In this document: piece by piece, positions 1 through 8,035 of the stretch | Layout: each line of letters starts with the position of its first letter | Position numbering within the stretch: position 1 is the stretch's first letter | Assembly (NCBI GenBank): GCA_913049525.1 | Contig: CAJWYZ010000004.1 | Coordinates: 1-23,758 of the forward strand | Source: an uncultured Fidelibacterota bacterium | GTDB taxonomy: Bacteria > Fidelibacterota > Marinisomatia > SCGC-AAA003-L08 > D37C17 | Direction: 5' to 3' | Length of the DNA: 23,758 bases | The notes under the pieces: generated by a model | What the model was told of the DNA's origin: nothing | Seen by the model: the letters and a program-made list of their open reading frames with translations, nothing else | Database searches by the model: none | Made by a program: the position numbers and the translations under genes

Positions 1-979
1 AATGTTCTCGAGCATATTTATTCCCACCCCAATGGGCACCTTTATCTGCACAAAAGACTAATCCTATTTTTTGCAGAGTTGGTGAAGAAAGGGGAAATCC
101 ATTTAATAGGCTTACTACACCATCATTGGATAATTTCATGCGACAATCTGTAAAGCTATACGCATCATTATCTAAGACGACATCCATAGATCTATCAAAG
201 GAATGTGACGCATCTGGGTATACTGTGATACCTATATCATATCCAGAAATATTCGCAGCTTCTATAAGCTCTTCACATGCAGCTGCAGGAACCCAATCAT
301 CTATTTCCCCTGCAAGGATATGTACTGGAGCATTAGTAAATCTAAGCTCTTCTGGAATTACCATGCATGGAGGATAAAAAGGCAAGTGAGCTGCAAATTT
401 TAAATTAGGAGATATTGCTTCTTGAATGGGAGACCATGCTGCAAATAAGGTAACACCTCCTCCCAAGCTCCACCCAGTAAGGCCAGCGCGCTTGACATCT
501 ATATTTTCATCTTCAGAGAGTTCTTTTAACGCACTAAATGCATCTAATATCATCATTGGGATTGTAACGGTAAGCTGTTTGCCTACCGTGGATTCTACGC
601 CACGACTTTTAAAACTATGCAGAGAAAATACTGCAAAACCCATTTCAAGATATCTTTCAAGGTAGCCATAATGATGCTCTGCCCAGCCTGCACTGCCTGC
701 AACCCCAATGATTACAGGAAAAACACCTAAAGTATCAGGCTTTGTAAGAATTCCATAAACTTTCTGGTCTGCTATATTGTCGATTCTATTAAATACATCA
801 TAAAAGTTGAACGGATTTTTACTGTCAAATACTACAATTTCCTGATTGTCTTTTAATGCTACCTTAGCTTCATCTATGGCATGAGTAATATCTAATGTTG
901 TATATGAAGGGGTAACCGTAATTGAGTACCCAATAAAAAGTACAGTTAATACTATAATTATAATTAATGTTTTTTTCAT
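1..979 (-). CDS. Membrane-anchored dienelactone hydrolase-like alpha/beta hydrolase, 3' end cut by window edge
   Basis: The frame is open from an ATG at 979 to the left edge, giving 326 visible codons with no stop. Residues 1-20 form a short Lys-rich start followed by an Ile/Val/Leu-rich stretch, so the protein is probably exported or anchored in the inner membrane. The rest looks like an alpha/beta hydrolase of the dienelactone hydrolase class. The nucleophile elbow is GWSLG with Ser171, the acid is probably Asp227 or Asp228 in the sequence GEIDDWVPA, and the histidine is His259 in DASHSFD. These match the family layout, although classical dienelactone hydrolase uses Cys rather than Ser. The substrate cannot be told from sequence; an ester or carboxylester is likely. 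Its ATG overlaps the leuS TGA as ATGA, so translation is probably coupled to leuS. Fold assignment is fairly sure, function is not. Confidence 0.8.
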   Translation of the reverse strand, partial: MKKTLIIIIVLTVLFIGYSITVTPSYTTLDITHAIDEAKVALKDNQEIVVFDSKNPFNFYDVFNRIDNIADQKVYGILTKPDTLGVFPVIIGVAGSAGWAEHHYGYLERYLEMGFAVFSLHSFKSRGVESTVGKQLTVTIPMMILDAFSALKELSEDENIDVKRAGLTGWSLGGGVTLFAAWSPIQEAISPNLKFAAHLPFYPPCMVIPEELRFTNAPVHILAGEIDDWVPAAACEELIEAANISGYDIGITVYPDASHSFDRSMDVVLDNDAYSFTDCRMKLSNDGVVSLLNGFPLSSPTLQKIGLVFCADKGAHWGGNKYAREH

Positions 980-3384
980 TTTACAACAAAATTGACCAGT
1001 CTTTGAGGTACTACAATTTCTTTAATTACATCTTTATTATTTAAATGTATACTAACATTTTCCTGCTCTCTAGCAGAAATTAGCAGATCTTCTTTACTAA
1101 CGGTTCTAGAAACATTAATATTGCCTCTCAATTTCCCATTTACCTGAATTGCTATTGTTACGCTATCTTCTTCAGCAAGAGCTGAATCAAATTCAGGATA
1201 GCTTTCTAAAAAAACTGAGTTTACTCCCCCATTTATTTCCCATAATTCCTCTGCGATATGAGGCGTTAAAGGAGCAATCATTTTGATCAGGTTCAATTTA
1301 ATATCCATAGTCGTACTTTTATGGCTTGAGAAATAATTAATGAATTCCATGAGACGGCTGATAGCAGTATTGAATTTCATTTCATTTAAATCATTTTTTA
1401 CAGCATGTATTGTCTGATGAAGAATCCGTATATCCTTTTTAGGTGACACCTCCCCTGAATTAGGGAGTTGACAAAAACGCCATACTTTTTTTAGAAAACG
1501 GTCAATCCCCGTAATGCCCTGGTCATTCCAGTCACCACCTTCATCAAATGGCCCCATAAACATGAGATATGCTCGAAACGTGTCAGATCCGTACTTTTCT
1601 ATGAACTCGTCAGGAGAGACCGTATTATCCCGTGATTTAGACATTTTAGCCCCATCTTTAGTAATGGTGCCCTGATGGTAGAGTTTGGTAAAAGGTTCAT
1701 CAAAATCGAGATGTCCCCCATCCCTCAAAGCCTTGGTAATAAAGCGGGCATACAGCAGATGCATGGTGGCATGCTCAGCGCCTCCAATATAGCAGTCTAC
1801 TGGAAGCCAATTAAGTCTATCAGGGTCAAATGGACCCTTGTCATAATGAGCATTAGGGTAACGAAGATAATACCAGGAGGAGCAAACGAAGGTATCCATG
1901 GTATCTGCATCTCTCTTAGCATCTGTTCCACATTTTGGACATTTTACATTTATATATGAATCAGATGTTGCTAAAGGGGAAAGTTCATCGCCATAAGTAG
2001 AGGACAATTCAATATCTTCTGGTAAAAGGACAGGAAGTTCATCTATGGATAAAGGCACGATGCCACATACTGAACAGTGAACAATGGGAATTGGCGCTCC
2101 CCAATAGCGTTGACGGCTTATAAGCCAGTCATGTAGCTTATACTGAATTTTAGCTCCCCCACAACCCATTTCATCTAATTTCGCATTAATGAGCTCCTGT
2201 ACCTTTTCCGTTGATTTCCCAGAATATTCACCCGAATTCACTGAGATTCCATAATTACTGAAGCATTCATCATTCCCATGCTCTTTACCATCATTTGAAA
2301 CAACTTCAATTATTGGTAAATTAAAGGTTTTAGCAAATTCAAAATCTCGTTCATCCCCTGAGGGTACCGCCATAATAGCCCCGGTACCATAACTGCTCAC
2401 CACATAATCGGCTACCCAGATTGGGATCTCAGCCTTATTTATAGGGTTCACAGCATAGGATCCAGTAAATACGCCTGTCTTCTTCCTATCTACAGACATG
2501 CGTTCAATTTCAGTTTTAACTTTAGCAGATTCTATATATGATTTAACGGCCTCAATATTTTCAGACAGGACGATACTGTTTAGCAATGGATGCTCTGGAG
2601 CAAGGACCAAATATGTTGCGCCATAAATGGTATCCGATCTGGTAGTGAAAACTTCTATTTTATCCTCAAACCCTTTTATATTAAAAATAATATTAGCTCC
2701 TACAGATTTTCCAATCCAATTCCTCTGCATGTGCTTGGTTTTTTCTGGCCAGTCCAGACCATCTAATTTTTCAAGTAATTCCTCTGCATATTCTGTGATT
2801 TTAAAAAACCATTGGGTAAGCTCCTTCTTGGTAACTGGCTCTTTACATCTATCACAGACCCCATCCTTTACTTGCTCGTTTGCCAATACCGTACCGCAAC
2901 TTGGGCACCAATTAACTGGGGCTGTCTTCTGATAAGCAAGCCCCATTTCATATAGTTTTAAAAATAGCCACTGTGTCCACTTATAGTATTCAGGCTCACA
3001 AGTTATTAATTCATTGCTCCAATCATATGAAGCTCCAATTGAATCTAATTGCTTTTTCATAGTTGCAATGTTCTTTTTTGTACTTTCAGCAGGATGTATT
3101 TTATGCTGAATTGCAAAATTTTCAGCAGGAAGGCCGAATGCATCGAATCCTTGAGGCTGAAATACATTATATCCTTTCATTTTCATGAATCGCGCAAAGG
3201 TATCAGCAGGCCCATAGTTATACCAATGACCAATATGCAGTTTATCACCAGAAGGATAGCTGAACATAGTAAGAGCATAATATTTATTCAATGAGTCGGT
3301 TAAATCCGGGGAATGAATCTTAGACTTTCTCCATTGCTCTTGCCATTTTGCTTCTATTTTGTTAAACGAATAAGCTTCTACCAT
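976..3384 (-). CDS. leuS: Leucyl-tRNA synthetase
   Basis: Class I synthetase that charges tRNA-Leu in the cytoplasm. Counting from the ATG at 3384 it has 802 residues, the usual bacterial size. The HIGH motif is at about 50-53 and KMSKS at about 580-584. A zinc site CPSC...CDRC lies at about 160-180 and a second Cys pair set (CSVC, CPKC) at about 437-485. The CP1 editing domain is present, with the Thr-rich TTRSDT near 247 and the GDERDFEF segment containing the editing Asp. An in-frame TTG two codons upstream (3390) is possible, but the ATG gives the normal N-terminus (YSFNKIEAKWQ). No strong ribosome binding site is seen for either. It lies 74 bases after the cyclase gene with no clear terminator between them, and it overlaps the downstream hydrolase gene by ATGA. 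Confidence 0.97.
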   Translation of the reverse strand: MVEAYSFNKIEAKWQEQWRKSKIHSPDLTDSLNKYYALTMFSYPSGDKLHIGHWYNYGPADTFARFMKMKGYNVFQPQGFDAFGLPAENFAIQHKIHPAESTKKNIATMKKQLDSIGASYDWSNELITCEPEYYKWTQWLFLKLYEMGLAYQKTAPVNWCPSCGTVLANEQVKDGVCDRCKEPVTKKELTQWFFKITEYAEELLEKLDGLDWPEKTKHMQRNWIGKSVGANIIFNIKGFEDKIEVFTTRSDTIYGATYLVLAPEHPLLNSIVLSENIEAVKSYIESAKVKTEIERMSVDRKKTGVFTGSYAVNPINKAEIPIWVADYVVSSYGTGAIMAVPSGDERDFEFAKTFNLPIIEVVSNDGKEHGNDECFSNYGISVNSGEYSGKSTEKVQELINAKLDEMGCGGAKIQYKLHDWLISRQRYWGAPIPIVHCSVCGIVPLSIDELPVLLPEDIELSSTYGDELSPLATSDSYINVKCPKCGTDAKRDADTMDTFVCSSWYYLRYPNAHYDKGPFDPDRLNWLPVDCYIGGAEHATMHLLYARFITKALRDGGHLDFDEPFTKLYHQGTITKDGAKMSKSRDNTVSPDEFIEKYGSDTFRAYLMFMGPFDEGGDWNDQGITGIDRFLKKVWRFCQLPNSGEVSPKKDIRILHQTIHAVKNDLNEMKFNTAISRLMEFINYFSSHKSTTMDIKLNLIKMIAPLTPHIAEELWEINGGVNSVFLESYPEFDSALAEEDSVTIAIQVNGKLRGNINVSRTVSKEDLLISAREQENVSIHLNNKDVIKEIVVPQRLVNFVVK

Positions 3385-3458
3385 AATCAATTATATTTAT
3401 AAGATTTTGCTAGCATAGTTAAAGCTTTACTTTAAGTGTATTGAAAGTTAGTTTCAAA

Positions 3459-5087
3459 TTATTTAAGAGAATTTAAGAAGTATGTCTGCATTGCTCCTTT
3501 TCCAGGAATATTAATCTTATCTCTTTTAGTAAAATTATAATAATCCTTTAGTTGTAAATATGTGCTCGATGAAACATGAATTTTACTATTTGAGCCAAAG
3601 GTTTCCATTCTACTGGCAACATTGACGGTGTCTCCCCACAAATCATAGATAAATTTTTCTTTTCCAATTACTCCTGCCGCAACGGGCCCAGAATTTATTC
3701 CAATTCTTACTTTTAATGATTGATTGGTCTTAGTATTGATCTCTTTGATTATATCAAGCATTTCCAGTGCCATTCTTGCCACAGAATCAGCATGATTCTT
3801 ATCTGGCTTTGGCAACCCTCCCGCTAGCATATAACAATCACCTATTGTTTTAATTTTTTCCAGCGAATACTTAATGAGCATACCGTCAAATAATGAAAAT
3901 ATGCTGTTTAACTGCATTACTACATCAGTTGCTGAAATGGTTGAAGATAATTTTGTAAACCCTGCAAGATCTGCAAATAACACGGTTGAGTCTTCAAAAT
4001 CATCCGCAATAAGCGATTCACCATTTTTTAATCTTTCAGCAATACTTTCGGGCAAAATATTAAGCAGCAGTTTATCAGATTTCTCCTGTTCTATTTTGAT
4101 CTGTTTCTGGTATTTTATTTCTTTATCATGAAAATATTTTTTTTCTAGAGCATTATTCAACCTGGCATGTAATAATATTCTATTAACAGGCTTTATAAGA
4201 AAATCATCTGCTCCCATAGAAATGCATTCTACAATTGTATCTATCTCATCAAGGGCAGACAGCATTATGACAGGAATATGATAGGTATTATTATCATCTT
4301 TCAGTGTTTTTAGAAGGTCCATACCATTCACTTCCGGCATAATCAAATCCAGCAGTATAAGATCTATTTTAGCTGATTCTTTTTTCAAAATCTTAAGTGC
4401 TTCTTCCCCACTTTCAGCAGTAAAAGTTTTATGATTGGACTGTTGTAGAATTTTATCAATTATATCAAGATTTGCCGATTCATCATCCACAATCAGGATA
4501 GTTCCTATTTTGTCAGGTATTTTGGCTTCTGTATTAAATTGAAAATTTCTAATAGAGGATTCTTTTAAATATAAATCAGTATAATAATTTTCCATTAAAT
4601 CACTATCGGATAAATCTGAGTATTTACTTAAATCATTTATCAGTTTTAGAAGTCTTTTTCCAGCCTGATTTATTTTACTCACACTATCTTGAATATCCTG
4701 CAAATCTAAATCAGTAACAGTTGCTGTATCCTCTAAAATTAATTCTGACAGACCAACGATGTTTGACAGCGGCGTCCGAATAGAATAATGTAAATCCTCA
4801 TTAAGAATGACAGAGCCAATATCATCGCCAGCTTTTGTTTTATCCGAAAATAATTCTTGAATAATGGCAAATATTGCAGTTGAGGAGTGATAGATGCTCT
4901 GCATGTCCCTTTTGAGCGCCCTGTCGCCTGCTTCATCTAACGTGTCCAGTATCAATTCAGAATATCCTATCATGGCGTTTATTGGATTAATAAGGTCATG
5001 TTTTATATTTTTTAAAATGACCTGATGATACTGATGCTCTGATACAGTTTCCTTTACATTATCTAGCCTGTTTTTATTTTCAGTCAT
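3459..5087 (-). CDS. Receiver-regulated class III adenylyl cyclase with two N-terminal DHp-like domains
   Basis: Soluble 542-residue protein predicted to make cAMP from ATP. Residues about 22-80 resemble a histidine-kinase DHp domain with H30 in KHDLINPINAM. Residues about 95-158 form a second DHp-like domain (SIRTPLSNIVG) in which the canonical His position is Tyr101, with a His just before it. No ATP-binding kinase domain follows either. A receiver spans about 195-315, with acidic pocket D201/D202, phosphoacceptor D247 and K299. A linker helix leads to a cyclase domain at about 365-540. Its metal-binding residues are D373 and D417, the adenine-selecting pair is K413 and D482, and the transition-state residues are N489 and R493, so it should be active on ATP rather than GTP. 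It starts 14 bases after the single receiver gene, in one operon with the kinase. No transmembrane segment is visible. Confidence 0.92.
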   Translation of the reverse strand: MTENKNRLDNVKETVSEHQYHQVILKNIKHDLINPINAMIGYSELILDTLDEAGDRALKRDMQSIYHSSTAIFAIIQELFSDKTKAGDDIGSVILNEDLHYSIRTPLSNIVGLSELILEDTATVTDLDLQDIQDSVSKINQAGKRLLKLINDLSKYSDLSDSDLMENYYTDLYLKESSIRNFQFNTEAKIPDKIGTILIVDDESANLDIIDKILQQSNHKTFTAESGEEALKILKKESAKIDLILLDLIMPEVNGMDLLKTLKDDNNTYHIPVIMLSALDEIDTIVECISMGADDFLIKPVNRILLHARLNNALEKKYFHDKEIKYQKQIKIEQEKSDKLLLNILPESIAERLKNGESLIADDFEDSTVLFADLAGFTKLSSTISATDVVMQLNSIFSLFDGMLIKYSLEKIKTIGDCYMLAGGLPKPDKNHADSVARMALEMLDIIKEINTKTNQSLKVRIGINSGPVAAGVIGKEKFIYDLWGDTVNVASRMETFGSNSKIHVSSSTYLQLKDYYNFTKRDKINIPGKGAMQTYFLNSLK

Positions 5088-5101
5088 TTATATCTTCTAT
5101 A

Positions 5102-5461
5102 TCAGACAGTGAGTTTATGCATTTTATCCAGTAAACCTTCCAGATTAATAGGTTTTGTATCATAGTCATCACACCCGGCATCCAGAGCTTTTTCACGATC
5201 TCCTTTCATAGCATGTGCGGTGAGGGCAATAATTGGAATATCTTTTGTATTAACATCTGCCTTCAACTTCCTGGCAACATTCCAACCATCTATGACAGGC
5301 AGACTAAGATCTAATAGTATTATATCAGGCATTTCATTTTTAGCCATGTCTATGCCACTCTGGCCATCTTCAGCGCATGAGACTATAAATTCTTTACGTT
5401 CTAATCGACGCTTAAGCATATCACGGTTCAATTCATTATCTTCAATAAGCAAAACATTCAT
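5102..5461 (-). CDS. Single-domain response regulator (CheY/DivK-like receiver)
   Basis: A stand-alone receiver of 119 residues with no output domain. The acidic pocket E7/D8, phosphoacceptor D51 (ILLDLSLPVIDG), T81 in ALTAHAM, and K103-P104 are all present, so it should be phosphorylated normally. The FLIKP-type end is DTKPIN. Proteins of this type shuttle phosphoryl groups or act by binding partners. Its ATG comes one base after the stop of the hybrid kinase gene and is preceded by a strong AGGAGG at 5468-5473, inside the kinase C-terminal codons, with six bases between. The cyclase gene starts 14 bases downstream. The context suggests it is an intermediate between the kinase and the cyclase, or a competing phosphate sink. 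This role is inferred. Confidence 0.93.
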   Translation of the reverse strand: MNVLLIEDNELNRDMLKRRLERKEFIVSCAEDGQSGIDMAKNEMPDIILLDLSLPVIDGWNVARKLKADVNTKDIPIIALTAHAMKGDREKALDAGCDDYDTKPINLEGLLDKMHKLTV

Positions 5462-5462
5462 A

Positions 5463-7679
5463 TTAATCCTCCTTTAAATACATTTTAAGCTTACTTTCTT
5501 TTATAGATGTATCAATTTGATCAATTATCTCTTGACGGTTGTATTTGCCTTTCTGAATGACTTTATCAACATTATCAGTTAAGAACGAATAATCGTCAAC
5601 TGTCAAATCTTTAGAGGTTATAACAATAATGGGTATTTTAAGCCAGGCATCCATTTTTTTAATTTCTTTTAAGAACTTAAATCCATCCATAACAGGCATC
5701 AACAAATCAAGGAGAATTAACTCAGGCATCTGCATTCCCATTCTCTCTATGGCAACTTTCCCATTTTCAGCTTCATCTACTCTCCACCCATCCTTTATAA
5801 GCATTTTTCTCAAAATAGTTCGCGTTGATGAATCATCATCAACAACCAGAATATGCTTGCTTTTACTTACTACTTCATATTTTTCTAATATTTGATGAAG
5901 GTTATTCCAGACAATTGGTTTGGATAAAAAGTCTACAACACCAAAGTCCTTTGCCATTTTCTCATAATCACCAATCGTTACAATGATAATAGGAATCTGT
6001 GAAAGCAGTGGTATTTTTTTTATTTTTTGATAAACAGTCCATCCATCAATGTCGGGCATAATTATATCGAGAATTATGATATCAGGCACTAATTTTTTGG
6101 CTTTGTCTAATCCATTTAGACCATTATGGGCTGTAAAAACCAGATATCCTTCTTTTGTCAATCTTCTATCTACGAGATCTAAGAAGTTAATGTCATCATC
6201 AATAACCAGTATTTTACCCTTTTCGGGAAATAGCGCATCTTCAGTTTTTTGACCATCAACACGGCTTATTGTTTTATCCCTATCATGATGATAATCCTGC
6301 ATTATATAAGCGGTAAATGTGGAACCAGTCCCTTCTTTACTTTCTACATCTATATATCCGCCAAGAAGCTCTGAATATCGTTTTGATATAGTGAGTCCCA
6401 GGCCCGTTCCTTTAATTTTACTGTTATCAACAACATCGCTGTGATGAAAGGGTTCAAAGATTTCCTTCATTTTATCTTTTGATATACCAACGCCGAAATC
6501 TTCTACTTTAAACACAAGAAAATTGACATTCTTTGTTATTTCCTGCGCTACCAATAGATTAATCTGGTTACCCTCAGAATTTTTACATGCGTTTGTAAGT
6601 AAATTAAACAGTATCTGCCTGATTTTCAGTTCATCCGATCGTAAAACAATCTCTTTTTCTGGCAAGTTAATGTTTATTTTATTATTATTAATTTTTGCAT
6701 ATGGTTCGAGTGTAGTTTCAACAGATTCAATCAGATCTTTTAAGTTAAAAGTAGAAATATTTAAGTCGACTTTTCTTACTTCAATTTTAGATAAATCCAG
6801 AATGTCATTAATGAGTGCCAATAAGTCAATTCCAGATTTATGAATTTTCCCCAAATCACTAACTACACCTTTCTGTTTCAATTCTGTTGCATCTTCGATT
6901 AATATTTCACAAAATCCGATAATAGCATTTAATGGTGTTCGTAATTCATGACTCATATTTGCGAGGAATTCAGATTTTGCCTGGGCAGCACTTTCTGCTT
7001 TTTCTTTTGCAAAGAAGAGCTCTTTGGTCCTCTCTCTTATTTTCGTCTCTAGATTTGACTGATATTCAAGCTGTTCTGCTTCCAGTGTTTTCCGTTGAAT
7101 AACCATGGCAACCAGTTCAGATACAAAATTCAATAAATCTCGATCTTCTAAGGTTAATTTATTTTCTTTTTCATAGCTTTGTACTACAATTGCTCCAATT
7201 TTCTTTTTGCCAATAATTAATGGGCAGGCCAGCCAATATTCACTGATAGTTCCTTTAGGCATTATTCCATCCTTACTATCTGATGTCGCATTAGAAAAAT
7301 CCAAAAGCTCCTCTTTAGTGAATAATATAGGGATTCCTTCAAGAATGCAATTACAGGTTAATGAAGAAGCACTAAATTCTTCAGATGTACCTTCAAAATC
7401 ATCGAATTTATCAATATAATACGGGAAGCTGATAACATTCCCTTCCTCATTATGAATTGCAATAAACATATTGTCTGCATACATCAATTTGTTGATATTA
7501 TCATGTATTGATTTATAAAGTTCATCTAAGGTGGTTGCGGAATGTGCAACTTTAGCAATATCATATAAAGAAGAATTTCTTAAATCAGAAGCCTTGAGCT
7601 GTTTTCTTAAATATTTTAAGAAAACGCTCGGAAATCTCGTTGATATATAGTGTATGGAATTTTTTATAATTTCTGTCAC
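5463..7679 (-). CDS. Soluble hybrid sensor histidine kinase (GAF-HisKA-HATPase-REC-REC)
   Basis: A 738-residue kinase without signal peptide or transmembrane segments, so it senses something in the cytoplasm. A GAF-like domain covers about 35-200, followed by a coiled linker at about 200-235. The DHp domain carries H244 in MSHELRTPL. The ATPase domain shows the N box (NLLTNACKN, 359-367), G1 (DFGVGIS, D394), F box (IFEPF) and G2 (GTGLGLTIS, 424-432). Two receivers follow: REC1 about 488-600 with D538 and K587-P588, and REC2 about 608-725 with D658. In REC2 the usual Lys-Pro is Lys710-Gly711. The start is GTG at 7679. An upstream in-frame TAA blocks extension apart from rare start codons, and no ribosome binding site is clear. 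It is the first gene of the cassette leading to the adenylyl cyclase. The ligand of the GAF domain is unknown. Confidence 0.94.
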   Translation of the reverse strand: MTEIIKNSIHYISTRFPSVFLKYLRKQLKASDLRNSSLYDIAKVAHSATTLDELYKSIHDNINKLMYADNMFIAIHNEEGNVISFPYYIDKFDDFEGTSEEFSASSLTCNCILEGIPILFTKEELLDFSNATSDSKDGIMPKGTISEYWLACPLIIGKKKIGAIVVQSYEKENKLTLEDRDLLNFVSELVAMVIQRKTLEAEQLEYQSNLETKIRERTKELFFAKEKAESAAQAKSEFLANMSHELRTPLNAIIGFCEILIEDATELKQKGVVSDLGKIHKSGIDLLALINDILDLSKIEVRKVDLNISTFNLKDLIESVETTLEPYAKINNNKININLPEKEIVLRSDELKIRQILFNLLTNACKNSEGNQINLLVAQEITKNVNFLVFKVEDFGVGISKDKMKEIFEPFHHSDVVDNSKIKGTGLGLTISKRYSELLGGYIDVESKEGTGSTFTAYIMQDYHHDRDKTISRVDGQKTEDALFPEKGKILVIDDDINFLDLVDRRLTKEGYLVFTAHNGLNGLDKAKKLVPDIIILDIIMPDIDGWTVYQKIKKIPLLSQIPIIIVTIGDYEKMAKDFGVVDFLSKPIVWNNLHQILEKYEVVSKSKHILVVDDDSSTRTILRKMLIKDGWRVDEAENGKVAIERMGMQMPELILLDLLMPVMDGFKFLKEIKKMDAWLKIPIIVITSKDLTVDDYSFLTDNVDKVIQKGKYNRQEIIDQIDTSIKESKLKMYLKED

Positions 7680-7694
7680 AATATTAACAGATTA

Positions 7695-7722
7695 ATTTTA
7701 TTATAGGTTTAAATAATGGCAA
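7695..7722 (-). promoter_or_regulatory. Possible sigma-70-type promoter for the kinase-receiver-cyclase operon
   Basis: On the minus strand TTGCCA (7717-7722) and TAAAAT (7695-7700) are separated by 16 bases, each differing from consensus at one position. Transcription would start only about 10 bases before the GTG of the kinase gene, giving an almost leaderless message. That would agree with the absence of a ribosome binding site there. An overlapping exact TATAAT has no matching -35 box. In AT-rich DNA such matches arise by chance, so this is tentative. Confidence 0.3.
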
Positions 7723-7767
7723 AGATGCATATAATAATTTAAGACTATTTATATACATTTTTTTTAT

Positions 7768-7786
7768 TTCTAACAGAATAGTTCTG
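7768..7786. promoter_or_regulatory. Small inverted repeat upstream of the signalling operon, possible operator
   Basis: The arms CAGAA (7774-7778) and TTCTG (7782-7786) form a perfect palindrome with a three-base centre. A TTCT at 7768-7771 makes a second, overlapping inverted pair with the AGAA at 7775-7778. It sits about 45 bases upstream of the proposed -35 box. No T-run follows on either strand, so a terminator is unlikely. It could be a regulator site, or chance. Confidence 0.2.
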
Positions 7787-7864
7787 CACTAACAAGGATA
7801 AACAATATAACAAAAGAAATAAAATTCTATAATCATAGGAAGTGATGGATTGAAGTAAAAAATG

Positions 7865-7938
7865 TCGAGGCGAGAGGATTTGAACCTCCGACCCCTGCGT
7901 CCCGAACACAGTGCGCTACCGGACTGCGCTACGCCTTG
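7865..7938 (-). tRNA. tRNA-Pro, anticodon CGG
   Basis: A complete 74-base cloverleaf reads on the minus strand. The acceptor arm is CAAGGCG/CGCCTCG, the D arm GCGC/GCGC with loop AGTCCGGTA, and the anticodon arm CTGTG/CGCAG with loop TTCGGGA, giving anticodon CGG for codon CCG. The T arm is GGAGG/CCTCT with loop TTCAAAT. The C1-G72 pair typical of bacterial tRNA-Pro is present. The second acceptor pair is A2-C71, a mismatch. CCA is not encoded (ACAT follows), so it must be added by the CCA-adding enzyme. It lies between the dnaK terminator and the sensor kinase gene. An exact TATAAT lies about 26 bases upstream of its 5' end but without a convincing -35 box. Confidence 0.95.
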
Positions 7939-7986
7939 AAATAATGGGATAAATTAATAGAATTATTATAAATTCTTTCATAAAAT

Positions 7987-8015
7987 AAAAAGGGGTGAAA
8001 TATCACCCCTTTTTT
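7987..8015 (-). terminator. Rho-independent terminator after dnaK
   Basis: An 8-base perfect stem (AGGGGTGA at 7991-7998 with TCACCCCT at 8003-8010) closes a four-base AATA loop. A and T runs flank it, extend the stem and give a T-run on the minus strand. It lies about 20 bases past the dnaK stop. The symmetrical A/T flanks would also allow it to work for plus-strand transcripts. Confidence 0.9.
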
Positions 8016-8035
8016 ACCATAATAAATGCTATATC

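Noticed and set aside
3385..3390. TTG start of leuS two codons upstream
   Set aside because: No better ribosome binding site, and the ATG at 3384 gives a normal synthetase start.
3441..3457. Hairpin TTGAAA/TTTCAA between the cyclase gene and leuS as terminator
   Set aside because: Six-base AT-rich stem without a following T-run; too weak to call.
4739..4936. 65-residue minus-strand open frame inside the cyclase gene
   Set aside because: Out-of-frame shadow of the DHp region with no homology or ribosome binding site.
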